Shown here piece after piece: positions 1 through 8,299 of a DNA stretch of 36,949 nt (within the stretch, counting starts at the first letter, position 1; every line of letters starts with the position of its first letter). The notes under the pieces are model-generated. The model made no database searches. It was given only the letters and a program-made list of their open reading frames with translations, and had not been told where the DNA came from. The position numbers and the translations under genes were made by a program. This stretch comes from an uncultured Prevotella sp. (GTDB lineage: Bacteria > Bacteroidota > Bacteroidia > Bacteroidales > Bacteroidaceae), in the NCBI RefSeq assembly GCF_946404925.1, contig NZ_CAMJFM010000024.1:1-36949 (forward strand), read 5' to 3'.

Positions 1-584
1 TCTTCGAGAATATGCCTACACAGAACAAGACCTTTACTCCAGAGGCTAAGCGCGATCTGATTATCGCTCTTATCACTCTGAAGTACACTCAGAGTAACTC
101 AGTTTGCTACGTTAAGGATGGTCAGGCCATTGGCATCGGAGCTGGTCAGCAGAGCCGTATCCACTGTACCCGTCTGGCTGGTAACAAGGCTGATATCTGG
201 TGGTTGCGCCAGCATCCAAAGGTAATGAACCTGCCTTTCATCGACAATATCCGTCGTGCTGATCGCGACAACACCATCGATGTATATATCTCAGAGGATC
301 ACGACGATGTGCTTCGCGATGGTACTTGGCAGATGTTCTTCAAGGAGAAGCCTGAGGTGCTGACTATGGAGGAGAAGAAGGCTTGGATTGCCCAGAACAC
401 CAAGGTAGCTCTTGGCTCAGATGCATTCTTCCCATTTGGCGACAACATCGAGCGTGCTCATAAGAGTGGCGTAGAGTTTATCGCTCAGGCTGGTGGATCA
501 GTTCGCGATGACAATGTTATCGAGACCTGCGATAAGTATGGTATTGCTATGGCATTTACTGGTGTACGTCTGTTCCACCATTAA
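1..584 (+). CDS. purH: AICAR transformylase (PurH-type), 3' part
   Basis: C-terminal part of phosphoribosylaminoimidazolecarboxamide formyltransferase, which formylates AICAR with 10-formyl-THF in the penultimate step of cytoplasmic IMP synthesis. The frame is open to the left edge (reading F-E-N before the ATG at 12), so the gene starts outside the window. Recognisable conserved stretches are LKYTQSNSVCY, GIGAGQQSRIHCTRLAG and the glycine-rich end near FIAQAGGSVRD, followed by the usual GVRLFHH-type terminus. Only about 193 residues are visible, so whether this is the bifunctional PurH or the stand-alone transformylase found in some Bacteroidota cannot be decided. A run of four A-rich heptads and a small ORF follow directly. 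Confidence 0.9.
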   Translation, partial: FENMPTQNKTFTPEAKRDLIIALITLKYTQSNSVCYVKDGQAIGIGAGQQSRIHCTRLAGNKADIWWLRQHPKVMNLPFIDNIRRADRDNTIDVYISEDHDDVLRDGTWQMFFKEKPEVLTMEEKKAWIAQNTKVALGSDAFFPFGDNIERAHKSGVEFIAQAGGSVRDDNVIETCDKYGIAMAFTGVRLFHH

Positions 585-612
585 ATTAAAGATTAAACAT
601 TAAACGTTAAAT
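585..612 (+). repeat. Four ATTAAAN heptads in the leader of the 62-aa ORF
   Basis: Four tandem 7-bp units (ATTAAAG, ATTAAAC, ATTAAAC, GTTAAAT) fill the gap between the purH stop at 584 and the ATG at 616. Equivalent 28-bp, four-unit tracts lie at 10002-10029 and 28517-28544. No Shine-Dalgarno sequence is present, so this A/T-rich tract may serve as an unstructured translation leader; that role is inferred. Confidence 0.8.
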
Positions 613-615
613 TTA

Positions 616-804
616 ATGGACGATTTTCAGAACATACTTGAAAATGGCATCAACTTCGGACGTGGAGGTGAAAGGCCAAAAGAAGATGGCAAGGTAAAGA
701 CCAAGGCCAAGAAGAAAAAGTATATAACTGGTGCTCACGGTAGCGGCTCTGCTAGGCAGAAAGCCAAATACCGTGAGCAGCGGGCTAACCGTCATAAGAA
801 GTAA
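616..804 (+). CDS. Small highly basic hypothetical protein (62 aa)
   Basis: I do not recognise a family. The N-terminal 20 residues are mixed, and the rest is dominated by Lys and Arg, with a KTKAKKKK run near residues 28-35 and an RQKAKYREQRANRHKK-type end. Such composition suits a nucleic-acid or ribosome-associated peptide, but that is inference. The ATG lies 31 bases after purH, behind a four-heptad A-rich leader like the one before the gene starting at 9998 (minus), which supports a real start. The GH53 gene begins 23 bases downstream. A longer-looking reading frame at 731-967 overlaps both genes and is a shadow. Confidence 0.55.
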   Translation: MDDFQNILENGINFGRGGERPKEDGKVKTKAKKKKYITGAHGSGSARQKAKYREQRANRHKK

Positions 805-827
805 AAACTATCAAAAAATAAGGAAAA

Positions 828-2072
828 ATGAAACTACTAAAACTATTACTTGCAACTATCCTACTCTGCAGCACGAACACGCTTCGTGCTCAGAAGTACG
901 TTGGTGGCGATATATCGATGCTTACCAAATACGAAGAAGCTGGAGTAGAATACCTCGACTCTACTGATAAAGTGGTTGATGCCCTTACATTCTTCAAACA
1001 AGAAGGTCTTAATGCCATGCGTGTTCGTTTGTTCGTTGATCCTTCAAAGGATAACGACAAAGCCGTATGTCAGGACATTGAATACGTAAAGGCATTGGGC
1101 AAGCGCATCAAAGATAAAGGAATGAAGCTGATGCTCGACTTCCACTATAGCGACACATGGGCTGATCCTGCCAAGCAGTGGACACCTGACGCATGGAAAT
1201 CGCTTACCAATGAGCAACTCTACGAGAAGATTTACGAATATACCAAGGAGAGTCTGCAGCAGATGGTTGATGCTGGAGCCACACCTGATTTCATACAGAC
1301 TGGTAACGAGATATCGTTTGGTATGATGTGGGGAACAGAGGCTGAAGCAAAGAACAATAACAACAATCGTTGCTATACCAATTCGCCAGATGCCAACTGG
1401 ACTCGTTTCATCACGCTACTGAAAAAAGCAGGCAAGGCTTGTCGCGAGGTATGCCCTGAGGCTAAGATCATTATTCATAGCGAGCAGACTCCTAAGCCTA
1501 CTGTATTAACAGATTTCTTTGATCGCATGACTACAGCATCGCTCGATTACGATATCATTGGTTTGAGCTATTATCCTGATTTCCATGGCAATCTGGCCAA
1601 GCTTGAAACAGCCCTCACAACCCTCGAAGGCAAGAACTATGGCAAAGATATCATGGTAGTAGAAACAGGATACAGCTATGCTTGGGCTATTGGTGATTAT
1701 TACGACTACACCAGTACTTATCCCTATACAGAAGATGGCCAGAAACAATTTACCATCGACCTTATTGCCAAGCTAAAACAACACAGCCTGGTTAAAGGAT
1801 TGTTCTGGTGGTGGCCAGAGGATAATGGAAACAAGAGGGTAACCAATAGTTGGTGGAATGCCGCCCTATATAACCACAACACAGGTCAGCCTTGGCCCGC
1901 ATTCTACGAGCTCAAGAACTTCGCTACTGAGAGTTCTGGCCTTCAAGGCATTGAGGCTGAAAAAATAAGCAACAGCGATAAGTGGTATACCATCGATGGG
2001 AGGCGATTAGGAAGTGAGCCTTCCAAAAGTGGAATCTACATTAATAATGGAAAGAAAAAAATAGTCCGCTAA
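828..2072 (+). CDS. Secreted GH53 endo-beta-1,4-galactanase
   Basis: Family 53 glycoside hydrolase (arabinogalactan endo-beta-1,4-galactanase), cutting beta-1,4-galactan side chains of pectin. Residues 1-21 form a signal peptide ending LRA|Q. The TIM-barrel domain covers about residues 23-370. Conserved landmarks are MRVRLF (64-69), LDFHYSDTWADP (103-114), the acid/base Glu161 in QTGNE and the nucleophile Glu279 in VVETGY. The tail (about 380-414) reads WYTIDGRRL then GIYINNGKKKIVR, a terminal pattern common in exported Prevotella proteins and suggestive of a sorting or anchoring domain (inference). The start is set by AAGGAAAA six bases before the ATG. The stop codon sits inside a bidirectional terminator. 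No SusC/SusD pair is nearby, so this is not within a visible polysaccharide utilisation locus. Confidence 0.9.
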   Translation: MKLLKLLLATILLCSTNTLRAQKYVGGDISMLTKYEEAGVEYLDSTDKVVDALTFFKQEGLNAMRVRLFVDPSKDNDKAVCQDIEYVKALGKRIKDKGMKLMLDFHYSDTWADPAKQWTPDAWKSLTNEQLYEKIYEYTKESLQQMVDAGATPDFIQTGNEISFGMMWGTEAEAKNNNNNRCYTNSPDANWTRFITLLKKAGKACREVCPEAKIIIHSEQTPKPTVLTDFFDRMTTASLDYDIIGLSYYPDFHGNLAKLETALTTLEGKNYGKDIMVVETGYSYAWAIGDYYDYTSTYPYTEDGQKQFTIDLIAKLKQHSLVKGLFWWWPEDNGNKRVTNSWWNAALYNHNTGQPWPAFYELKNFATESSGLQGIEAEKISNSDKWYTIDGRRLGSEPSKSGIYINNGKKKIVR

Positions 2073-2093
2073 CAATTAGCGGACTACTTTTTT
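2055..2093. terminator. Bidirectional intrinsic terminator between galactanase and tolC-like gene
   Basis: Perfect 11-bp stem (TAGTCCGCTAA / TTAGCGGACTA) with loop CAA at 2062-2086. A T run follows on the plus strand (2088-2093) and an A run precedes it (2055-2061), giving a T run on the minus strand. It therefore can stop both converging transcripts. The stop codon of the galactanase (2070-2072) is the end of the left stem arm. Confidence 0.9.
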
Positions 2094-2097
2094 CATG

Positions 2098-3432
2098 TTA
2101 GAAGTTCAACTCCCTACCTCTATAGAACTCCAGTAGAGCATGTTGATAAAGATTCTCGTAACGAGCCTGAACCAAATCTGATTCTGATTTCATATAATTG
2201 TTCTTGGCCTCATTGAATTCTGTGATGGTTGCCTTACCATTCTCGTACTTGGCCTGTACCAACTCGAAAGCATCTTTCGAACTATTCACAGCCTCAGCAG
2301 AACTCTGAGTCTTGGTTTGTGCATTCAGAGCGTTATAGTACACCTGCTGAATCTCCTTATATAGGGTTTTCTTTGTGTTGTCGAGTTGCAACTGCTGATT
2401 AGCCTGATCTACGCGAGCGCTACGAATGCGATTGCGAGTAGAGAAGCGATTAAAGATAGGCACACTCAGATTCAATCCGATATACTGACTGAAGTTATTC
2501 TCCAACTGCTTGCCAAAACTATCTGATTTGAAGCCAGAGGTGGTGTAATAGTTGGTGCCCAATCCGCCACTCAGCGAGAGTGTGGGATAGTGACCTGCCT
2601 GGGCTATCTTGATACTATGGGCAGCACCCTTCAACTTCAGTTGCTGCGAAATAATCTCGGGCTTTACACCCAGAGCCTCAGCATAAACCTGATCAGGGGT
2701 TACCAGAGATACCAAGCCTGCAAGGTTATTCAGTTCTTCAAGCGTTGGGCGACTGATGGTGAAGCCCTCTGGCGTGTCAAGCTCAAGCAGCTGGGTTAGC
2801 GTTAGTATGGCCAATCGCAGATTGTTATCAGCTTGAGTAGCAGTAAGCTTGCTATTAGCAAGGGTTGCCTTCTGCTGCGATAGTTCAACACCACTGGCCT
2901 TGCCGTTATCCACAAAAGCCTGAAGTCGAGCCACTTGGGCAGAATCTATCTGTATCTGGCGATGAGCCACATCAGCCATCTCCATATCGTAGAGTATCTG
3001 CACATAAGCCTGAGCCACCTGCATACGGATATCATTCTTGGCCTTCTCAAGATCAGCAGTAGCAGCCTCGAGGTTCAACTGGTTCAGCTTTATTTGGTTA
3101 GGAATCTCGAAACCAGTGAACAAAGGCACACTTGCGCCCAATTGTATCGATGTGCTACTGGTATTGGTGTTGGTGTAGGTATTATCCATGGTCAAACCAC
3201 GTCCAAACGAGAAGTTCTGCCCTACACTACCACTTACATCTGGTAATCTTGAATTCTTTGCAGTCGATAGCTGTATCTCCTGCTGGCGACACTGGTTCTG
3301 CTGCTGCTTGATGCCAATGTTGTGCTCTACTGCATAGTCGCAGCACTCGCGCAAGCTCCACGCCTTTTGCTGGGCTGATGCACCAAGATGAGCCTGAACA
3401 GCCAGTACACCTATTAATAATAACTTATTCAT
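2098..3432 (-). CDS. TolC-family outer membrane efflux channel
   Basis: Outer-membrane factor of a tripartite efflux pump. The N-terminal signal peptide (about residues 1-20) ends in GASAQQ. Two repeated outer-membrane-efflux-protein domains follow, each rich in long amphipathic helices (for example LNLEAATADLEKAKNDIRMQ and the mirrored stretch near residues 355-435), giving about 444 residues, the normal size for the family. It is the last gene of a five-gene minus-strand operon, 6 bases after the adaptor gene, and its stop abuts the bidirectional terminator. It would form the exit duct for substrates handed over by the adaptor and MacB-type permeases. Substrate is not deducible. Confidence 0.9.
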   Translation of the reverse strand: MNKLLLIGVLAVQAHLGASAQQKAWSLRECCDYAVEHNIGIKQQQNQCRQQEIQLSTAKNSRLPDVSGSVGQNFSFGRGLTMDNTYTNTNTSSTSIQLGASVPLFTGFEIPNQIKLNQLNLEAATADLEKAKNDIRMQVAQAYVQILYDMEMADVAHRQIQIDSAQVARLQAFVDNGKASGVELSQQKATLANSKLTATQADNNLRLAILTLTQLLELDTPEGFTISRPTLEELNNLAGLVSLVTPDQVYAEALGVKPEIISQQLKLKGAAHSIKIAQAGHYPTLSLSGGLGTNYYTTSGFKSDSFGKQLENNFSQYIGLNLSVPIFNRFSTRNRIRSARVDQANQQLQLDNTKKTLYKEIQQVYYNALNAQTKTQSSAEAVNSSKDAFELVQAKYENGKATITEFNEAKNNYMKSESDLVQARYENLYQHALLEFYRGRELNF

Positions 3433-3438
3433 CGCTTA

Positions 3439-4548
3439 CTATTTTTTATCATCAGCAATAATCTCTGGGCCACGAACCTTATCCTTGGCTGTGATACCCT
3501 TCTTAATCTCGATATTCACACCGTCAGAGAGACCTGTTGTAACATTAGTACGCTCGTAGGTCTTATTCTTGCCCTCGCCCTTAACAACATATACAAATGT
3601 GCTGTCACCACTGAATTCGATAGCGCTTTCAGGTATGCTAAGCACTTTTTCAGCTGAAGCAAGGATAATCTCAGCATTGGCGCTATAGCCAGAACGTATC
3701 TTACCGCCTTCAGCAAGTTTTACAGCAGCCTTAATCTCAAACTGATTGGCACCATTGCTCTCAACAGCCTTTGGCGAGATGTACTCCAAAGAAGCATCGA
3801 ACTTCAGGTCCTGAAGGGCTCCGATGGTGATACTCATATTCATACCATTCACCAGCTGTCCTACCTCTGTCTCGTCGATGTTACCACGGAAAATCAAGTT
3901 GTTCATATTAGCCACAGTAGCGATGGTTGTACCCTCGTTCATGGTGTTTACCTGAATAACTGAATATCCCACCTTTACAGGGATATCAAGAATAACACCA
4001 CTGATGGTAGAACGGATGAGCGTAGAAGAAGCCTTAGCGTTCGACTTTGAGAAACCGTCTCTTACAACCTGCAGAGCATCCTCAGCTGCCAACTTCTCAT
4101 GTTTGGCTTGTGCCAATGACACCTTGATCTTATCAAACTCATCTGCGGATACCAACTTCTGGTTAAAGAGGTTCTCCTCGCGCTGGAAATCTGTCTGAGC
4201 CTGCTTCAGGTTGATCTCTGCCAAGCGGACACGCATCTCAGCAGAACTCAGTTGTCCCATCTCTGGCACCACCTTCACCTTAGCAATCACATCGCCAGCA
4301 TTCACATAGTCACCAGCCACCTTATAAAGCTCGGTGATAATACCAGAGATCTGGGGCTTGATGTTTACCTCATTACGGGGTTCAATCTTACCTGTGATAA
4401 TGGTCGTCTTCTGAATGTTCTCAGTCTTTGGAGTGAACTCGTTATAGACGATCTCCTTTGGTTGGCTCTTTTGCCACAAGAACACGAATGTTCCGATGAA
4501 AATCAGCGCGATAATTACGGCGATAATCAGTTTTCTGTACTTTTTCAT
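3439..4548 (-). CDS. MacA/HlyD-type periplasmic efflux adaptor
   Basis: Membrane-fusion protein linking inner-membrane permeases to the TolC-type channel. A single N-terminal membrane anchor (about residues 5-24, LIIAVIIALIFIGTFVFLW) is followed by a barrel-sandwich/lipoyl half-motif (VNIKPQISGIITELYKVAGDYVNAGDVIAKV, about 63-93). A coiled-coil hairpin follows (about 100-160, rich in Ala/Glu/Gln/Lys), then the second lipoyl half (STISGVILDIPVKVGYSV) and beta-barrel and membrane-proximal domains. The length of 369 residues is typical. Its start is preceded by a 49-base leader of repeated GTAAAA-like units, and the gene lies between the second permease and tolC. Confidence 0.92.
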   Translation of the reverse strand: MKKYRKLIIAVIIALIFIGTFVFLWQKSQPKEIVYNEFTPKTENIQKTTIITGKIEPRNEVNIKPQISGIITELYKVAGDYVNAGDVIAKVKVVPEMGQLSSAEMRVRLAEINLKQAQTDFQREENLFNQKLVSADEFDKIKVSLAQAKHEKLAAEDALQVVRDGFSKSNAKASSTLIRSTISGVILDIPVKVGYSVIQVNTMNEGTTIATVANMNNLIFRGNIDETEVGQLVNGMNMSITIGALQDLKFDASLEYISPKAVESNGANQFEIKAAVKLAEGGKIRSGYSANAEIILASAEKVLSIPESAIEFSGDSTFVYVVKGEGKNKTYERTNVTTGLSDGVNIEIKKGITAKDKVRGPEIIADDKK

Positions 4549-4597
4549 ACTTTTATATTTTTATTTTTTACCTTTTTACTTTTTTACCCTTTTACCT
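4549..4597 (-). repeat. A-rich degenerate octad repeats before the adaptor start
   Basis: Read on the minus strand, the gap between the MacB-type permease and the adaptor consists of near-repeats of about 8 bases (GGTAAAAG, GGTAAAAAA, GTAAAAAG, GTAAAAAAT and so on) ending directly before the ATG. A similar tract precedes the ATPase gene starting at 10847. No Shine-Dalgarno sequence is visible. A role as unstructured translation leader is inferred. Confidence 0.65.
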
Positions 4598-5851
4598 TTA
4601 CTCATCCCTCATGGCATCTACTGGTTTGATGCTCATGGCTCTGGCTGCAGGAGCGAGACCTGCCAACACACCAAGCGAGCTAACCACGAAGGCACAGAAG
4701 ATAGCTGTCCAAAAGCTTACCTGGAAGTGAGCATTCACTATGCCGTCTTCAGTATTGGCCAACTCCAGCATCTGTAGAATCATCACTCCAAACAATATTC
4801 CACTCATACCCGCCACAAGCGTCAATAGTATACTCTCGGATATGATCTGCGATAGTATCATCCTTGGTGTAGCACCTATAGCTCTGCGGATACCAATCTC
4901 AGTGGTTCGTTCACGTACGGTTACCATCATAATGTTTGATACGCCAATGGCTCCAGCAAGCAGGGTTCCAAGACCTACCAACCATATCAGGAAATTGACG
5001 CCCTTAAACAAATTGTCGTACATCTGGAACAACAACTCTGTATTGAATACGAAGGCTCCCTGTTCGTCAGTAGGATCTACAAAGTGGGCTCTGGCCACAG
5101 TCTCGCGCATACGATCTGTTATCTTACTCATAATCACGCCTTCACGTCCTGTAGCAGCAATCAGGTCTACCTCGTTTCCACGATTAAACAACGACTGCAT
5201 CAACGTTATAGGCAAGGTAATCTTTTCTTCAGCGCGACCATTAAAGCTTATTCCGCCTTCAGCATAATCAACACCAATCACCTCGAAATAGGTTGAGTCT
5301 ACGCGGATCTTCTTACCACAAGGGTCGCCACCTTCTTTGAAGAGTTCTTTATATATCTTCTTACCAATCACGCACACCTTGCGTTGTTCACGCATATCTA
5401 CTTCGTTCAGGTATCTGCCATAGTACATCTTGGGGGTAATAACATTTACCATCTCGGGCACCGTACCTTGAATTCTTGGCTGCGTTTTCTGGTCGCCATA
5501 GTAGGCCGTGTTACTACCACGCCATCGTGAAAAAATCATGGGCACCACAGCTTCCAGTTCTGGTACACGCTGCTTCAGGCGGTCAATATCCTTATAGTCC
5601 ATGCTCCACCAACGTCCCTTGCGGAATCCCTTATAAGGCTTGGTAGTCTGCTCGGCTCCTATCACAACGGTATTCTGAGCAAAACCCTCAAAGTTCTTTT
5701 CAAGCATTTCCTTCAGTCCCTTTCCGCCTCCCATCAGGGCTACGAGCATGAATACTCCCCAGAACACGCCAAACCCAGTGAGGAACGATCGCGCCTTGTT
5801 GCGAGTAATCGTGTCGACTATTTCTCTGTATGTATCTATATCTATCCTCAT
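4598..5851 (-). CDS. MacB-type ABC permease (FtsX family), second copy
   Basis: Permease of a macrolide-exporter-like ABC system, 417 residues, without the fused ATPase domain of classical MacB. There is one N-terminal membrane helix (about 22-44, following TRNKARSFLTGFGVFWG), then a large periplasmic MacB-PCD domain. Three C-terminal helices follow in an FtsX domain, with the signature IGVSNIMMVTVRERTTEIGIRRAIGA (about 300-330), a typical coupling-helix region that contacts the ATPase. The end reads PVDAMRDE, the usual terminus. It lies 4 bases after the other permease gene, and the two differ clearly in sequence, suggesting a heterodimeric pump energised by the ATPase at 7150-7869. Confidence 0.9.
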   Translation of the reverse strand: MRIDIDTYREIVDTITRNKARSFLTGFGVFWGVFMLVALMGGGKGLKEMLEKNFEGFAQNTVVIGAEQTTKPYKGFRKGRWWSMDYKDIDRLKQRVPELEAVVPMIFSRWRGSNTAYYGDQKTQPRIQGTVPEMVNVITPKMYYGRYLNEVDMREQRKVCVIGKKIYKELFKEGGDPCGKKIRVDSTYFEVIGVDYAEGGISFNGRAEEKITLPITLMQSLFNRGNEVDLIAATGREGVIMSKITDRMRETVARAHFVDPTDEQGAFVFNTELLFQMYDNLFKGVNFLIWLVGLGTLLAGAIGVSNIMMVTVRERTTEIGIRRAIGATPRMILSQIISESILLTLVAGMSGILFGVMILQMLELANTEDGIVNAHFQVSFWTAIFCAFVVSSLGVLAGLAPAARAMSIKPVDAMRDE

Positions 5852-5855
5852 AATC

Positions 5856-7112
5856 TTAATCAGCTCTTAGTGCCTCGATGGGGCGGATTTTACTTGCTTT
5901 TAACGCAGGGATGAGTCCAGCGATGGTACCTGCGATAATCATCACCATGGTAGCCTCGAAACATACGTCGAGTCCTACGGTAGGATCCTTAAAAAAGGTA
6001 ATCTTAATGACTCCCAAATCAGTCACCGCATGCCCAAGGGTAGCATCCATATATTCATTGGCGAATATACCCATAAGCATGCCTACGTAGCCAAAGAAGG
6101 TGGTGATGACAACACTCTCAACAATGATGAGTTTCAGTATGCTCCAAGGCTTTGCGCCAATGGCTTTGCGGATACCGAACTCATGGGTACGCTCCTTAAC
6201 TGTGATAAGCATAATGTTGCTTACACCCACAATACCACTAAGCAGAGTAAACAATCCCACAATCCAGAGTGCGGTATGGATGATGGCGATAGCCTTTTCC
6301 ATCTGCATGTTCTCGCGATAGGCATTCCAAACCCATATAGCGCGTTCGTCTTCAGGATGAGCCTGGTGGTTTGCATTCAGACGACGATGATATGTTTTCT
6401 CGAATGCCTCGTTGGCTTCCTCAGTGGTTAAGCCATGGAAGGTAAACTCGATATTTCCCAAGCTACTACTATTGGCGCCATAGATGTTCTTGATAGTAGA
6501 ATAAGCAGAATAGGCAGTACCACCACCATTGCCAGGATTCTTGTAGATACCAACAACCTTAAACGATATGTTGCCAACTTTCACATTCTTACCAAGCAAC
6601 GTCTTGTAATCCTTAGGCTCAAGTTCTTTGGCTTGCTTATCATCCAGCACTATCACCTTGCGTTTCTCTTTCTGGTCGATATCGTTGACGAATCGTCCAC
6701 AAACCAAATCATGCTTATTGATCTTAGTGTGTATAGGATAAACACCAGCTATCTGCATGCTCATATAGTTCTCGCCATTGGTAACGGTAGAACTTACATA
6801 GTAGCAGGCACCCACCTCATCAATATGGTTCTTAAACTCCGACTCAGTAGCCTCAAGGTCGCGTTTATTCAGTTGGATGTAGCGTCCTTCGCTTAGTCCC
6901 TTATAGGCTTTCGAAGTGGTACCACCATAAGCCTCCATCGAGTTAGTAAGGTAGTTGCCCATCATGTCCATGTTGGCGTTGATGATACCATTACCAGCAC
7001 CCAGCAATACGATAATCATGAAGATGCCCCACGCCACAGCAAAACCTGTTAGCGTAGAACGGAGCTTATTCCGTCGAGCAGTCTGCCATATTTCAGTTAT
7101 TATATCGTGCAT
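5856..7112 (-). CDS. MacB-type ABC permease (FtsX family), first copy
   Basis: Partner permease of the same exporter. The reading frame extends to 7139, but MHDIITEIWQTARRNKLRST matches the family start, so the ATG at 7112 is chosen, giving 418 residues. Layout is one N-terminal helix (AVAWGIFMIIVLLGAGNG), a long periplasmic domain, and three C-terminal helices with GIVGVSNIMLITVKERTHEF and GIRKAIGAKPWSI, the FtsX signature. The terminus IRPIEALRAD is typical. It lies 37 bases downstream of the ATPase gene and 4 bases upstream of the second permease, so the three are almost certainly cotranscribed and assembled. Confidence 0.9.
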   Translation of the reverse strand: MHDIITEIWQTARRNKLRSTLTGFAVAWGIFMIIVLLGAGNGIINANMDMMGNYLTNSMEAYGGTTSKAYKGLSEGRYIQLNKRDLEATESEFKNHIDEVGACYYVSSTVTNGENYMSMQIAGVYPIHTKINKHDLVCGRFVNDIDQKEKRKVIVLDDKQAKELEPKDYKTLLGKNVKVGNISFKVVGIYKNPGNGGGTAYSAYSTIKNIYGANSSSLGNIEFTFHGLTTEEANEAFEKTYHRRLNANHQAHPEDERAIWVWNAYRENMQMEKAIAIIHTALWIVGLFTLLSGIVGVSNIMLITVKERTHEFGIRKAIGAKPWSILKLIIVESVVITTFFGYVGMLMGIFANEYMDATLGHAVTDLGVIKITFFKDPTVGLDVCFEATMVMIIAGTIAGLIPALKASKIRPIEALRAD

Positions 7113-7149
7113 AATAATTTTTTTTTGACATAAGAACAAAAGGACATGT

Positions 7150-7869
7150 TTATTTCATAAGTCCTCCGCTTCCGAATGGACTGGCGTTATGGTCGAGGTT
7201 TTCTTCGATATTACCGATTATGCCGTCCTTGATGTGTACTATCTTATTGGTCTCGTTCGCCACACCGCTCTCGTGAGTCACCACCACGATGGTCATACCA
7301 TCCTCCTGGTTCAGCTTTTTAAGCAGCTGCATCACCTCCACAGATGTCTTCGAGTCCAATGCTCCTGTAGGCTCATCGGCCAGGATAATCTGTGGACGGG
7401 TGATGAGTGCTCTGGCTATTGCCACGCGTTGCTTCTGTCCTCCCGACAGCTCATTGGGGTAATGCTCGGCCCACTCTTTGAGGCCCAGCTTCTCCAGATA
7501 TTCCATCGCCATCTGGTGGCGCTTCTTTCTAGACACCCCTTGATAGAATAATGGCAACTCAACGTTTTCCACGGCTGTTTTGAAAGAGATGAGATTAAAC
7601 GATTGGAAAATAAAACCTATCATCTTGTTGCGATACTCAGCGGCCTTGCGCTCTGAGAGATTCCAGATGGGTACACCTGCCAACTCGTAGGTACCTGAAT
7701 CGTAGTTGTCCAGAATACCCAGAATGTTGAGCAATGTTGACTTACCTGAGCCCGAAGCGCCCATGATGCTGACGAACTCTCCCTTTTCGATGTCGAGCGA
7801 GATGCCCTTCAACACATGAAGCGGCTGGGCTCCTTGATAGGTTTTGTTGATGTCTCTTAAATGTATCAT
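7150..7869 (-). CDS. MacB/LolD-type ABC transporter ATPase
   Basis: ATP-binding subunit, 239 residues, powering the two FtsX-type permeases downstream. Walker A is GASGSGKST (about 37-45), the Q-loop lies in GFIFQSFNLISF, the signature is LSGGQKQRVAIARAL (about 141-155), Walker B is IILADEPTGALDS (about 160-172), and the switch His lies in VVVTHE. The GALDSKTS stretch is typical of the LolD/MacB subfamily. It is the first gene of the efflux operon and has its own promoter at 7909-7939, starting about 35 bases upstream. The GntR gene lies directly before that promoter. Confidence 0.95.
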   Translation of the reverse strand: MIHLRDINKTYQGAQPLHVLKGISLDIEKGEFVSIMGASGSGKSTLLNILGILDNYDSGTYELAGVPIWNLSERKAAEYRNKMIGFIFQSFNLISFKTAVENVELPLFYQGVSRKKRHQMAMEYLEKLGLKEWAEHYPNELSGGQKQRVAIARALITRPQIILADEPTGALDSKTSVEVMQLLKKLNQEDGMTIVVVTHESGVANETNKIVHIKDGIIGNIEENLDHNASPFGSGGLMK

Positions 7870-7908
7870 AAATCAATTTTTCTTTTTACCTGTGTACGTT
7901 TGACGTTG

Positions 7909-7939
7909 CAAAAGTATAATAAGTTGCAGCTACCACAAA
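7909..7939 (-). promoter_or_regulatory. Promoter of the efflux operon
   Basis: On the minus strand a -33 TTTG (7939-7936) and a -7 TACTTTTG (7916-7909) are separated by exactly 19 bases, matching the Bacteroidota primary-sigma consensus. Transcription should begin near 7902. A single TGTGTA half-site at 7892-7897 resembles half of the palindrome in the upstream operon's promoter, but there is no second half, so regulation by the GntR protein here is only a possibility. Confidence 0.8.
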
Positions 7940-7942
7940 AAA

Positions 7943-8299
7943 TTATTCTGTTTTCTCCCATTCAGAGGTTATGTCTTCTATTGTTATATCCAACAGCCTC
8001 ATCTGGCGGAACAGTTCTGGCAGACGCTCCTTCATAAACTCCTGCTTGCGAGCCTTAAGTATCTGCTTCTTGGCTCCAGGGGTTACAAAGTAGCCCAGGC
8101 CGCGCTTATTGTATATCACCTCCTCGCGTGCCAACTGTTCGTAGGCTTTCACTGCGGTATTAGTGTTCACCTCAAGCAGCACGGCATACTCGCGCACACT
8201 TGGAATTCTGTCGTCATCTTTATACACACCAGAGAGGATCTCGTCGCAAAGGCGATCGGACATCTGGATGTAGATGGGTTTATCATTTGTGAAAGTCAT
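7943..8299 (-). CDS. YtrA-type GntR transcriptional regulator
   Basis: 118-residue regulator with an N-terminal winged helix-turn-helix (IYIQMSDRLCDEILSGVYKDDDRIPSVREYAV, then VNTNTAVKAYEQLAREEVIYNKRGLGYFV, about residues 9-73) and only about 45 residues of helical C-terminal tail. That short tail is the mark of the YtrA subfamily, whose members usually sit with and repress ABC transporter genes. The gene is fourth in a minus-strand operon after an ABC ATPase and two membrane proteins, overlapping the preceding gene by 17 bases. The likely target is the perfect palindrome at 10916-10939 in its own operon promoter, making it an autorepressor. The inducing signal cannot be seen; cell-envelope stress is known for the Bacillus homologue. 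Confidence 0.9.
   Translation of the reverse strand: MTFTNDKPIYIQMSDRLCDEILSGVYKDDDRIPSVREYAVLLEVNTNTAVKAYEQLAREEVIYNKRGLGYFVTPGAKKQILKARKQEFMKERLPELFRQMRLLDITIEDITSEWEKTE

Noticed and set aside
731..967. 78-codon frame overlapping the small basic ORF and GH53
   Set aside because: It overlaps two better-supported genes in another frame and resembles nothing.
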